A stretch of DNA of 64,000 nucleotides, taken from assembly GCF_003234445.2 (NCBI RefSeq), contig NZ_CP126269.1, positions 682,001-746,000 on the forward strand, read 5' to 3'. Position numbers and translations under genes: made by a program. How positions within the stretch are numbered: position 1 is the stretch's first letter; the number at the start of each line of letters is the position of its first letter. The stretch is from Curtobacterium sp. MCLR17_036. GTDB lineage: Bacteria; Actinomycetota; Actinomycetes; Actinomycetales; Microbacteriaceae. Of this stretch, positions 41,038 through 49,029 are shown piece by piece. A model generated the notes under the pieces. It did no database searches and was not told where the DNA came from. It saw only the letters and a program-made list of their open reading frames with translations.

Positions 41038-41786
41038 CACCGACGGCGGACCGTCAGGTCGCGCTCGTCACCGGTTCGAGCGGCGGGATCGGTGCCGCCG
41101 TGGTCACCGCGCTCCGTGCTCGCGGCGACCTCGTCGTCGGAGCAGACCGCGCCCCGCTCGACGGCCAGGACATCGACGGGTTCCTCGAACTCGACGTCAC
41201 CGACGAACGGCGCACCGCGGACGTCGTCCGACAGGTCGTCGCCGAGCACGGCCGCATCGACGTCCTCGTGCACGCGGCGGGCGTGCTCGGCGGGACGCCG
41301 GACCCACTCGTGACCACGACCGATGAGTTCGAGCGCATCATGCGCATCAACGCCACCGGCACCTTCACCATCACCCGGGAGGTCGCCAACACCATGCGCG
41401 ACGCCGGGACCGCGGGCACCATCCTGCTCCTGTCGTCGGTGGCCGCGAAGGAGGCGCGGGTCGACTACCTGCCCTACAACGCCAGCAAGATCGCGGTGCT
41501 CCACATCATGTGGTCGATGGCGAAGATCCTCGGACCGGCTGGCATCTCGGTCAACGCCGTCAACCCCGGACCGGTGAACACCCCGCTCTGGTCGCAACTC
41601 GCCGACCAGTCCGGGTCCGCCCAGGCTGCCCGCGACGCCCGCGCCGCGCAGCTCCCGATGCAGCGCTTCGCCGAACCCGACGAGGTCGCCAGCGCGATCA
41701 CCTTCCTCACCGCCCCGGAGAACCGCTACGTCACGGGGGTCTCCCTCGACGTCGCCGGCGGGGCACACCTGGGCATCGGGTCCTAG
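41013..41786 (+). CDS. Short-chain dehydrogenase/reductase
   Basis: 257-residue classical SDR with TGSSGGIG at about 20, Ser in LLSSVA, YNASK and PGPVNTPLW. The C-terminus is VTGVSLDVAGGAHLG. The ATG follows GGAAGG inside the previous gene's end, a 25-base overlap. Last gene of the rightward operon. The sequence differs from the SDR at 31121, so the two probably act on different intermediates. Confidence 0.92.
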   Translation: MVQQSEAVAPTADRQVALVTGSSGGIGAAVVTALRARGDLVVGADRAPLDGQDIDGFLELDVTDERRTADVVRQVVAEHGRIDVLVHAAGVLGGTPDPLVTTTDEFERIMRINATGTFTITREVANTMRDAGTAGTILLLSSVAAKEARVDYLPYNASKIAVLHIMWSMAKILGPAGISVNAVNPGPVNTPLWSQLADQSGSAQAARDARAAQLPMQRFAEPDEVASAITFLTAPENRYVTGVSLDVAGGAHLGIGS

Positions 41787-41815
41787 GACGCCGGTCCGGC
41801 GGGCCGCGCGGCGTC
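41787..41815. terminator. Convergent terminator between SDR and tetR
   Basis: GACGCCG (41787-41793) pairs with CGGCGTC (41809-41815), with further GC pairing inside. It fills the 27-base gap between two convergent genes and overlaps the last codon of tetR. Confidence 0.5.
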
Positions 41816-42437
41816 AGCGCCGGGTCGTCGCCACGAGCGGTGCCAGCGCCGTGCAGACCTGGGCCAACCCGTGGTCGAGGCGACGCAGCAGGCCGTCGCG
41901 GTCGTCGTCGGAGTTCTGCCAGTGCCGGAGTTCGGCCAGGAACACGCCGTGGCAGGCTCCCGCGACGGCCATCGACGCGGTGGTGTCAGGGCGGTCGTCG
42001 ACGCTGCCCCTGAGGTGGTCGACGATGGCCTGCCGCCACTTCTCCCAGTGCTCGTGGGCCCCCGAGCGGAGCGACGGGTGTGTGTCGAGGAGCTGGAACC
42101 GCTCCAACCACACGTCGCTCGAGGCGATGGCGAGACGGGTGGAAGAGACGACGGCTTCGCGCACGGCGCGCAGGGGTTCGCTGCCCGTGTCGTCCGCGCC
42201 CAGGCCGTCCTGGAGCCACGCGATCGTCGCGTCGAACGGGGCCCAGACGACACCGGGCTTCGAACCGAAGTACCGGAAGAAGGTCGTCCGGCTGATGCCG
42301 GCCGCGTCGGCGATCGCGTCGACACTGACCGCGTCGTAGCCGTCGCGCAGCATCAGGGACAGGGCGATCCGCTCGACCGCTTCGCGGGAGGCGGCGGGTG
42401 GGCGGCCGGGTCCCCGGGATCCGATCGCTGCCGCCAT
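41814..42437 (-). CDS. TetR-family transcriptional regulator
   Basis: 207 residues. N-terminal HTH: EAVERIALSLMLRDGYDAVSVDAIADAAGISRTTFFRYFGSK, preceded by GRPPA. The C-terminal ligand domain is unassigned. ATG 42437 gives a typical N-terminus; longer in-frame starts add low-quality sequence. Divergent from the SDR at 42617, its probable target. A truncated copy of its 3' end lies at 30962. Confidence 0.9.
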   Translation of the reverse strand: MAAAIGSRGPGRPPAASREAVERIALSLMLRDGYDAVSVDAIADAAGISRTTFFRYFGSKPGVVWAPFDATIAWLQDGLGADDTGSEPLRAVREAVVSSTRLAIASSDVWLERFQLLDTHPSLRSGAHEHWEKWRQAIVDHLRGSVDDRPDTTASMAVAGACHGVFLAELRHWQNSDDDRDGLLRRLDHGLAQVCTALAPLVATTRR

Positions 42438-42616
42438 GCCCCCACTGTAGGGCCCGCCGTCCGGGGTGGTCCCCACGCCGGGGCGCACGGACCCTGCTCG
42501 TCCAGCAATTGTGACACTGAGTACCACTATGCTTGGCGCCGTCGCCGGATCGGTTCGCGATCGGCGACGAGGCACGGCACAGGGTCGTGCCGGAGAGACC
42601 AACGGAGGATCTCGAC

Positions 42617-43366
42617 ATGGGCAAGCTGGACGGCAGGGTCGCCATCATCACCGGCGGAGCACAGGGCATGGGAGAGGCGCACGTGCGGCGCTTCGTGTCG
42701 GAGGGCGCGAAGGTCGCCCTCACCGACCTCAACGAACAGCGCGGCGGGCAGATCGCCGACGAGCTCGGCGAGGCCGTGCTCTTCGTCAAGCACGACGTCA
42801 CGTCGCTGAGCGACTGGAAGCGCGTGGTCAGCGAGGTCGAGGAGCACTTCGGTTCGCCCGTCACGGTCCTCGTGAACAACGCGGGGATCATCGGTCCGGT
42901 CCAGCCGACCGTGGACTTCGACGAAGAGGACTACCTCAAGGTCGTCGCCGTCAACCAGCACTCGCAGTTCTACGGCATGAAGACGGTCATCCCGTCCATG
43001 CAGCAGGCCGGTGGCGGCACGATCGTCAACATCTCGTCGACCGCGGGGATGGTGTCGATCGTCGGTGCACCGAACCTCGCGTACGTCGGCAGCAAGTTCG
43101 CCTCGCGCGGCATGACCAAGCACGTCGCCGTGCAGTACGGACCGGACAACATCCGCGTCAACTCCGTCCACCCGGGGTACATCAAGACGCCGATGATGGC
43201 CGCTGCGACCGACGCCGACGGCGGCGGCATCGCGGACATCGTCCCGATCCGCCGGATGGCGGAGCCGGACGAGGTCTCGAAGCTCGTCCTCTTCCTGGCG
43301 TCCGAGGACTCGTCGTACGTGAGCGGGATGGAGCACGTCATCGACGGTGGCCTCACCGCCTCCTGA
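42617..43366 (+). CDS. Short-chain dehydrogenase/reductase (FabG-like)
   Basis: 249 residues with TGGAQGMG at 13-20, VNNAG, ISSTAG, YVGSK and HPGYIKTPMM. AHVRRFVSEGAKVALTDLNEQ is typical of 3-oxoacyl or hydroxysteroid-type enzymes. ATG 42617 follows GGAGGAT. It stands alone under the divergent TetR gene, an arrangement usual for a detoxification enzyme induced by its substrate. Confidence 0.92.
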   Translation: MGKLDGRVAIITGGAQGMGEAHVRRFVSEGAKVALTDLNEQRGGQIADELGEAVLFVKHDVTSLSDWKRVVSEVEEHFGSPVTVLVNNAGIIGPVQPTVDFDEEDYLKVVAVNQHSQFYGMKTVIPSMQQAGGGTIVNISSTAGMVSIVGAPNLAYVGSKFASRGMTKHVAVQYGPDNIRVNSVHPGYIKTPMMAAATDADGGGIADIVPIRRMAEPDEVSKLVLFLASEDSSYVSGMEHVIDGGLTAS

Positions 43367-43367
43367 T

Positions 43368-43431
43368 CGGAGCCGGAGCCGGAGCCGGAGCCGGACCCGG
43401 ACCCGGACCCGGAGGCGGCGGCGGAGGCGGG
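43368..43431 (+). repeat. Hexanucleotide repeats (CGGAGC / CGGACC / GGCGGC)
   Basis: Four CGGAGC units pass into three CGGACC units and then a GGCGGA tract, directly after the SDR stop. A slippage-prone microsatellite between convergent genes with no coding role visible on the plus strand. Confidence 0.8.
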
Positions 43432-43530
43432 TGCTGATCGGTGCCCGCCACCGCCGTCGACCGGCGACGTCGTCGACGACCGACCGGCGAGGTCGGCGGC
43501 CGTACCGGTCCTGTCGGGGGCGGACCGTTC

Positions 43531-44280
43531 CTACCGTCCGTCGTCGGCAAGGACGACCCGCGCCGCTGCGCGGATCCTGGCCGCGACGGTGTCGATCGCG
43601 ACCGGGTCCGCACCGTCCCGGTCCGTCGTGGACAGGCTGACCCGGACCGCGGTGACGCACATCGCCACCACCACGGTGGCGGCCTCGGCGGCGTCCGTGC
43701 CGGAGGCGACGGAGCGATCGACGAGGAGTCGGGCGACGGTCTCGGTCGCGGCCCGCACGGCGTGCTTCCACTGTGCCCGCGAGGTGTCGAGCAGGTGCGG
43801 GAACCGGAGGACGACGGCGCGGAGCAGCTCGTCGTCCGGGTCCTCCACACCGTCGGCCAGGGCCGTGGTCACGACCGTGGCCACCGCGGCCGCCAGGTCG
43901 TCGGGGAGCGCGTCGAACTCGGCGTCCGTCATGCCCTGCCGGTGCTCGTCGTGGCTCCCGAGGATCGCCGCTTCCTTGGTCGGGAAGTAGTTGAAGAGCG
44001 AACGGGGCGACACCTCGGCGGCGCGGGCGATGGCCTCCACCGTGAGGGCCTCGATGCCGCACTCGAGGGCGCCCGCTCGTGCCGCCTCGACGATCCGTCG
44101 CCGGGTCGCCGAGCGCTTGCGCTCCCGGAGACCCGAGGACGGCGCGGCGGTGCCGACCGGGGAGCCCGACGGTGCCGGGGCAGTGCCGACCGGTGTGCCC
44201 GGACCGACCTGGGAGCCCGGACCGACCGGTGTGCCCGGACCGACCGGTGTGCCCGGACCGACCTGGGTGCCCGAGTTCAC
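43531..44280 (-). CDS. TetR-family regulator with repetitive N-terminal extension
   Basis: 249 residues. A Pro/Gly repeat region (about 6-50, VGPGTP and VGPGSQ units, then TAPAPSG) precedes a normal TetR HTH (RIVEAARAGALECGIEALTVEAIARAAEVSPRSLFNYFPTK). GTG 44280 overlaps the MarR stop by four bases (GTGA). A start just before the HTH would drop the repeats, but none of the intervening codons has a ribosome site. Third gene of the operon MFS-MarR-TetR, probably co-regulating the efflux pump or other drug-response genes. Confidence 0.85.
   Translation of the reverse strand: MNSGTQVGPGTPVGPGTPVGPGSQVGPGTPVGTAPAPSGSPVGTAAPSSGLRERKRSATRRRIVEAARAGALECGIEALTVEAIARAAEVSPRSLFNYFPTKEAAILGSHDEHRQGMTDAEFDALPDDLAAAVATVVTTALADGVEDPDDELLRAVVLRFPHLLDTSRAQWKHAVRAATETVARLLVDRSVASGTDAAEAATVVVAMCVTAVRVSLSTTDRDGADPVAIDTVAARIRAAARVVLADDGR
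44183..44272. repeat. 18-bp tandem repeats inside the tetR 5' region
   Basis: Units close to GGTGTGCCCGGACCGACC recur about four times, encoding the VGPGTP repeats. Small sequence changes between units show some age. Confidence 0.75.
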
Positions 44281-44750
44281 AGCAAGTTGCCGAGGAGCCG
44301 GTCGAGTTCGTCGACCTCCTCCGGCGACCACGCGCCGAGGCGGTTCCGGAACGCGTCGCGGGCGTCCCGGCGGACGCGGTCGACGCGCGTGATCGCCTCG
44401 GCGGTCGGGCTGATGATGATCGACCGTCGGTCGGCGGGGTCGCGGTCACGCGCGACGAGGCCGAGCGACTCGAGGTGGTGCAGCTGCCGGCTCAGGACGC
44501 TCTTGTCGAAGCCGAGGGCGTCGGCGAGCTCACCGGCAGCGACCGGCCCGCCCAGGACGATCTCGACGAGTGTGCGGTAGCCGGACGGCTGGAGCGCCGG
44601 GTCGACCGCGGCCGACTGGTCGCGGAACCGTTGTCGGTACGCAGCGTAGAGGACGGCGAACCGTCGCTCGAGCCGGTCGAGCGCGGCGTCGGTGTCCTGT
44701 GCGACCGCGTCGCTCGGGGCTGCTTCGGGGGTGGCCACGGTCGGCAGCAT
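44277..44750 (-). CDS. MarR-family transcriptional regulator
   Basis: 157 residues. Winged helix with VAAGELADALGFDKSVLSRQLHHLESLGLVARDRDPADRRSIIISPT (about 70-115) and a C-terminal dimerisation helix. The ATG is one base after the MFS stop (TGACATG), so it is translated with the pump. Two GTTGAC-N4-GTCAAC sites at the pump promoter are likely its operators. Confidence 0.92.
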   Translation of the reverse strand: MLPTVATPEAAPSDAVAQDTDAALDRLERRFAVLYAAYRQRFRDQSAAVDPALQPSGYRTLVEIVLGGPVAAGELADALGFDKSVLSRQLHHLESLGLVARDRDPADRRSIIISPTAEAITRVDRVRRDARDAFRNRLGAWSPEEVDELDRLLGNLL

Positions 44751-44751
44751 G

Positions 44752-46464
44752 TCACGGGCGCCTGGAGGTCGACGTCGTGCGGGACTGCGCGTCGTCCGAC
44801 TGCACCACCGGCGTCGAACCGGTGACGGTGCCGATGCCGGCGACGTCCTGCGCGGAGCCGCCGAGGGGGCCGTCGTCCGTGCTGCGCTCCGCCACGGTCT
44901 TCGTGGTGAGCGCGGTGTTCGGCATGAAGACGATCGCCAGGACGAGCAGGATCGCGATCGGCGCAGCGATGAGGAACACGTCGGCGACGCCCTGCCCGTA
45001 GGCGGACTCGATGATCTGCCGCACGCCGGAGGGCAGCTGGCGCACCGCGGGGATGCTGCCGGAGGACAGCTCCTGCGCCACGTCGGTGCCCCGCGCCCCG
45101 AGGGCGGTGATCGCCTTCGTGAGCGCGTCCTGCTCGTCCGCGATCAGGTCCGAGACACGGGTGCCAAGCACGGTGCCGAGGACGGAGACGCCGATCGCGC
45201 CGCCGAGGGAGCGGAAGAACGCGACGCCGGCGGACGCGGCACCGATGTTGCGCGGCTCGGTGGTGTTCTGCACGACGAGCACGAGGTTCTGCATCACGAG
45301 GCCGACACCGGCGCCCATCACGAGCATGAACACGGCGACCAGGACGTAGGCGGTGTCGTAGCGGAGGGTGCCCATGAGTGCGAGGCCGACGACGAGGGCG
45401 ACCGATCCGGTGACCATGATCGGCTTCCACTTGCCGGTCTTCGTGACCAGGGCGCCGCCGACGGTGGACGAGACGAGCAGACCGGCGATCATCGGGATGG
45501 TGAGCAGGCCGGACTCGGTCGGGGTCGCGCCGCGGGCGAGCTGCATGTACTGCGCCAGGTAGACCGTCGCGCCGAACATCGCGATGCCCACCGCGATCGA
45601 GCCGATGACCGACATCGTGAAGGTGCGGTTGCGGAACAGGGTCATCGGGATGATCGGCTCGGTGGCCCGCAGCTCGATGAACACCGAGGCGGCGAGGAGC
45701 ACGGCGGCGCCGATGACCATGACGAACGAGGTCGGCGAGACCCACTCGAAGTTCTTGCCGGCGAGGGTGATCCAGATGAGCAGCAGCGAGACCCCGCCGC
45801 CGATGGTCGTGATGCCGAGGTAGTCGATCGAGACCGCGCGCTTCGGCTGTGCGACGAGCTTCAGCGTGACCTGCAGCAGGATGATCGCGGCGACGGCGAA
45901 CGGGACGCCGACGAAGAAGTTCCAGCGCCATCCGAGCGTGTCGGTGAGCAGGCCACCGATGAGCGGTCCGCCGACGGTGCCGACGGCCATCACGGCGCCG
46001 AAGTAGCCGCTGTACTTGCCGCGCTCACGCGGGCTGATGATGTCGGCGAGGATGATCTGGCTGAGCGCCGTCAGTCCGCCGGCGCCCAGGCCCTGCACGA
46101 CGCGGAACGTGATGAGGGTGCCCGGGTTCTCCGAGAAGCCGGCGAGGGCCGACCCGAGGACGAAGATGCCCAGGGAGAGCTGGATGAGCAGCTTGCGGTT
46201 GAAGAGATCGGCGAGCTTGCCCCAGACCGGCGTCGACACGGTGGTCGCGAGGAGCGTGGACGTGACCACCCAGGTGTAGGCGCTCTCGCCGCCGCCCAGG
46301 TCGCCGATGATCTTCGGCAGCGAGGTGCTGACCACGGTCGATGCGAGGATCGCGACGAACATGCCCAGCAGCAGCCCGGACAGCGCTTCGAGCACCTGGC
46401 GCTGGGACATGGCGGCCGGCGCCGGAGGGTGCTCGACAGAGGATTCGTTCGGGGTGTGCGACAC
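44752..46464 (-). CDS. MFS drug exporter, DHA2 (14-helix) family
   Basis: 570 residues with about 14 helices and a polar C-terminal tail of some 60 residues. DHA2 (EmrB/QacA-type) motifs are LASTVVSTSLPKI, GKLADLFNRK, FRVVQGLGAGGL and motif C-like GYFGAVMAVGTVGGPLIGG. Exports hydrophobic toxicants with protons. GTG 46464 (VSHTPNESS) follows GGAG; earlier starts would run back into the operator region. First gene of the efflux operon. Confidence 0.92.
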   Translation of the reverse strand: MSHTPNESSVEHPPAPAAMSQRQVLEALSGLLLGMFVAILASTVVSTSLPKIIGDLGGGESAYTWVVTSTLLATTVSTPVWGKLADLFNRKLLIQLSLGIFVLGSALAGFSENPGTLITFRVVQGLGAGGLTALSQIILADIISPRERGKYSGYFGAVMAVGTVGGPLIGGLLTDTLGWRWNFFVGVPFAVAAIILLQVTLKLVAQPKRAVSIDYLGITTIGGGVSLLLIWITLAGKNFEWVSPTSFVMVIGAAVLLAASVFIELRATEPIIPMTLFRNRTFTMSVIGSIAVGIAMFGATVYLAQYMQLARGATPTESGLLTIPMIAGLLVSSTVGGALVTKTGKWKPIMVTGSVALVVGLALMGTLRYDTAYVLVAVFMLVMGAGVGLVMQNLVLVVQNTTEPRNIGAASAGVAFFRSLGGAIGVSVLGTVLGTRVSDLIADEQDALTKAITALGARGTDVAQELSSGSIPAVRQLPSGVRQIIESAYGQGVADVFLIAAPIAILLVLAIVFMPNTALTTKTVAERSTDDGPLGGSAQDVAGIGTVTGSTPVVQSDDAQSRTTSTSRRP

Positions 46465-46508
46465 GGGGACTCCAGATCGAGGAGGGTTGCCACGCTGCAG
46501 CCCGAGAA

Positions 46509-46552
46509 GTTGACAGAAGTCAACGATAGTCAGGTCGTTGACGAAGGTCAAC
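46509..46552 (-). promoter_or_regulatory. Efflux promoter framed by two MarR-type operators
   Basis: GTTGAC-AGAA-GTCAAC (46509-46524) and GTTGAC-GAAG-GTCAAC (46537-46552) are perfect palindromes 28 bases apart centre to centre. Reading leftward, TTGACC (46546-46551) and TATCGT (46523-46528) are separated by exactly 17 bases. One operator covers the -35 and the other the -10 and start region. The leader to GTG 46464 is about 50 bases. Confidence 0.8.
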
Positions 46553-46779
46553 CGTTTTCGCGCACCTCCAGGACGCAGGGTGGCCGAATGGCGCCCGGGA
46601 GGCGCGACCGACGTCGTCGACGCGCGTCGCGCCTCCTGGCCGGTCCGGTCGCGACCCCGTGGTCACCGCGACGACGGCACCGGACGCGGCCCCGTGGCGG
46701 GGTCAGCCCGGGGTCAGTGCGTCGGCATCGCCCGAGGTCGCGTCGGAAACCGCGACGACGACGGCGACGGCGGGCGAAC
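46553..46779. repeat. Intergenic stretch with a copied fragment of the downstream PH-like gene
   Basis: No gene. Bases 46713-46772 match 47971-48030 at 57 of 60 positions. The second location lies inside the membrane-protein gene 47619-48152, where it codes for its second helix. The intergenic copy is therefore a displaced gene fragment. Confidence 0.75.
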
Positions 46780-47574
46780 TCATCGAACGCAGACGGTCTC
46801 AGCGCTGATGGTCACCTGGGTGCTGTGGTCATCGGCGTCGGCGCGGACCGTGCCCCAGGTCGTGGTGACGATCAACATCACGGTGGAGTCGGGGCGCCGC
46901 TCCCGTTCCGTGTCGTAGCCGTGCGCTTTCGCGGCTGCTTCCATAGCGTCCAGCGCTGGCAGACCGGTGTCACCGCGGTGGTCGAAGAGGACGTACTCGT
47001 ACCACTTCGCTCCGTCGCCTTCGTTCGACAAGTCGCAGTCCTCCTGCGTCCACCCCGTCCAACCAGTCCCGGGGTCGTCGACCGGCACTTCGGCAGGGGA
47101 CTCCTCAGCGACGTTGCGGTACACCTGCTCGAGCCGGTCCCGCACCGTCGAGCGGTCTTGCACCTCCGACGCGGTGAGCGGCTGCTGCAGAGCCTGCCGC
47201 CACTGGATCTCAGCGGGTACCGCACGGGTGACGAACGTCGGGGCGAGGAGCAGTGCCGTCGCGCCGGCGGACAACCAAGCGAGGACGATCCCGCCGTACC
47301 ACTTCCGCTCCGACCCGCGCTGCATGCGCGTCAAGGACGTCGCTGCGAGCGCCGGGAACACCGCTCCGAGGAGCAGACACGTGCCGAGGAGCCCGAACCC
47401 GCCCGTCTTGCTGGTCGGCCGCAACGACTCGTTCACCCCGAAGTACCCGGCGACGATGAGCACCACGATCGCTGTCGCCGGCGCGAGCACCCCGACCCCG
47501 ACCGACCAGCGCCGGGCGCGGTCCTCACGGTCCGCTGCTGCCGCCTCAGCACTCGACCTGTCCTGTTCGACCAC
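46780..47574 (-). CDS. Hypothetical membrane protein
   Basis: 264 residues. A charged N-terminus (VVEQDRSSAEAAAADREDRARRW) precedes three to four hydrophobic helices (about 30-135: VLAPATAIVVLIVAGYFGV, GLLGTCLLLGAVFPALAATSL, IVLAWLSAGATALLLAPTFV). A soluble C-terminal domain follows with two cysteines (WTQEDCDLS and the terminal ETVCVR) that could pair outside the cell. GTG 47574 has GAGAGGGGG upstream. No family recognised. Follows the PH-like gene on the same strand, 44 bases apart. Confidence 0.7.
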   Translation of the reverse strand: MVEQDRSSAEAAAADREDRARRWSVGVGVLAPATAIVVLIVAGYFGVNESLRPTSKTGGFGLLGTCLLLGAVFPALAATSLTRMQRGSERKWYGGIVLAWLSAGATALLLAPTFVTRAVPAEIQWRQALQQPLTASEVQDRSTVRDRLEQVYRNVAEESPAEVPVDDPGTGWTGWTQEDCDLSNEGDGAKWYEYVLFDHRGDTGLPALDAMEAAAKAHGYDTERERRPDSTVMLIVTTTWGTVRADADDHSTQVTISAETVCVR

Positions 47575-47618
47575 GCGAGCCCCCTCTCGGACAGCCAGCC
47601 TACGGAGCGTCGGCCCGG

Positions 47619-48152
47619 TCAGTCCTCGACGCCGACCGCGACGCACTCGGCCCACTGCTCCGGCCGGTTCGCCGCCAGCCAGTCCGCCAGCTCGGCGTAC
47701 CCGCGGTAGCCGGTGAAGACCATGAACTGCTTCTTCCGGCGGGCGTTCCAGGCGGTGAGGCTGATGAAGGTGACGCCGCCGTTCGTGCGCTGGGAGCCGT
47801 GGCGCAGGCGCACCAGGTCCTTCGGCGCGACCTGACGGAAGCGGCCGAGGCCGGTGCGGACCTCGAGCCGGTCGCCGTGACCGCGCACCTGGGAGCCGTT
47901 GACGAGGGCGCCGAAGAGCAGGAGCAGGCCGCCGGCAGCGCCGAAGACGACCAGCGAGATCACCGCCGACGTCAGTGCGTCGGCATCGCCCGAGGTCGCG
48001 TCGGACAGTGCGACGACGACGGCGACGGCGATGACGGCCCAGCCCGGCACGAGCAGGATCGCCGCCTGCCACCGGGGACGCCGCGTCACGAACAGCGGTT
48101 CGGTGTCCTTCGTGGGCGTGCTGCCACCCCACGTGTTGATCTGCTCGCTCAT
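47619..48152 (-). CDS. PH-domain-like membrane protein
   Basis: 177 residues. Two helices (about 30-50, AAILLVPGWAVIAVAVVVAL; 62-84, AVISLVVFGAAGGLLLLFGAL) are followed by a PH-like soluble part: LEVRTGLGRFRQVAPKDLVRLRHG, FISLTAWNARRKKQFMVFTGY. This is the bacterial YdbS/PH_2 style. The ATG is clear, with GAGGGGGATC upstream. It probably forms a unit with 46780-47574. Physiological role unknown. Confidence 0.7.
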   Translation of the reverse strand: MSEQINTWGGSTPTKDTEPLFVTRRPRWQAAILLVPGWAVIAVAVVVALSDATSGDADALTSAVISLVVFGAAGGLLLLFGALVNGSQVRGHGDRLEVRTGLGRFRQVAPKDLVRLRHGSQRTNGGVTFISLTAWNARRKKQFMVFTGYRGYAELADWLAANRPEQWAECVAVGVED

Positions 48153-48206
48153 GATCCCCCTCGCGTCGACTGTACCGCTCGGGGGTCGACGTCCTTCCGG
48201 TGCTGC

Positions 48207-48244
48207 ACGAGTCGGGTGTTCGCGGTGGCGGCCGCCTCGGTCAT
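48207..48244 (-). repeat. 38-bp copy of the 3' end of the MarR gene at 49030
   Basis: Identical to 49058-49095, which encodes AAATANTRLV of that regulator. Here it lies in the leader of the PH-like gene, cut off from any regulator body. Next to it on the plus strand (48256-48346), FLADEGPTGALWSWDG reads like another displaced coding scrap. Confidence 0.75.
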
Positions 48245-48347
48245 TCAGGCACGGCTGACCTTCCTGGCGGACGAGGGGCCCACCGGTGCGCTCTGGTCGT
48301 GGGACGGCACACGAGCCCCCTGGTGTGTGAACGGCGCGGTCTGGTCC

Positions 48348-48884
48348 TCAGTGCCAGTCGATCCACTGCCGGATGCGTCCGACGGGCAGGTCGTGGCCGA
48401 CCCGGACGGCGGCTCGGGAGGCCTCCTCGATCGCCTGCGCCCGACCCGCGCTCGTGGCCGGCCAGCGGCCCGGGTACGCGACGTTCTCCTGTGACGTCGG
48501 CGTCCGCGGGTACAGGTCGTAGCCCGGGACCCATCCCGAACCGGGTCGGGTCGCGGGTTCGTCGTCGCCCGGGTCCGTCCCCCAGTCGGTCACCGAGCCG
48601 TCGGCATGCGCGACGGCGACCCGCTCGAAGAGCAGGAGCACCTTGTAGCCCATCGGGATGCGCTCCATCGCCTCGCGCACCAGGAGATCCGGGTCGGGGT
48701 GGCAGAGGCTCACGTCCGAGCCGCCGACCAGCCAGTACTGGCGGACCGGTGTCGTGGCCGTGCGGTCGACACAGTCGTCCGGCCACGGATCCGGGCGGAG
48801 GAACCGCGCGGTCGTGGCGCTGCCCCGCTCGGACGAGCGCCACCAGGCGTCGACGTCCCATGTCGTGTCGTCAGGTCCGCGCAT
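48348..48884 (-). CDS. Hypothetical protein, 178 residues
   Basis: Soluble, tryptophan- and proline-rich protein without membrane segments. Recognisable stretches are TTWDVDAWWRSSERG, YWLVGGSDVSLCHPDPDLLV, GYKVLLLFERVAVAHADG and a C-terminal helix AQAIEEASRAAVRVGHDL. ATG 48884 (MRGPDDTTWDV) has GGGGGAC upstream. No family recognised. Its stop is about 100 bases from the scrambled region at 48207-48346. Confidence 0.6.
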   Translation of the reverse strand: MRGPDDTTWDVDAWWRSSERGSATTARFLRPDPWPDDCVDRTATTPVRQYWLVGGSDVSLCHPDPDLLVREAMERIPMGYKVLLLFERVAVAHADGSVTDWGTDPGDDEPATRPGSGWVPGYDLYPRTPTSQENVAYPGRWPATSAGRAQAIEEASRAAVRVGHDLPVGRIRQWIDWH

Positions 48885-48925
48885 CGTCCCCCCTGTCGAC
48901 GACACTACCCAGCCCGTCACGAGGC

Positions 48926-48967
48926 GGACGGGAGGCGCGGGTCGGCGCCGCCACGCGCCTCCCGTCC
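48926..48967 (-). terminator. Terminator of the MarR gene (GGACGGGAGGC type)
   Basis: GGACGGGAGGCGCG (48926-48939) pairs exactly with 48954-48967. It lies 63 bases past the MarR stop at 49030. The outer 11 bases are the same as in the hairpin at 61737, so this is a recurring terminator stem. Confidence 0.7.
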
Positions 48968-49029
48968 GTCGCGCGGTCCGGTCGGATGCGCCGGGCGACG
49001 CGCACGTCGCCCCTGGAGGCGGCGCGGCC

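Noticed and set aside
43368..43431. Coding extension of the SDR through the hexamer repeat
   Set aside because: The SDR stop at 43364-43366 precedes the repeat, and the C-terminus (IDGGLTAS) is already complete.
42527..44449. A 640-codon minus-strand frame across an SDR, repeats and tetR
   Set aside because: Arg/Asp/Gly-rich antisense artefact of high-GC coding DNA; the genes in other frames have full family motifs.
44692..47709. A 1005-codon plus-strand frame antisense to the efflux pump
   Set aside because: It mirrors the MFS gene and two hypothetical genes, and its Glu/Asp/Gly/Arg composition is typical of the opposite-strand shadow.
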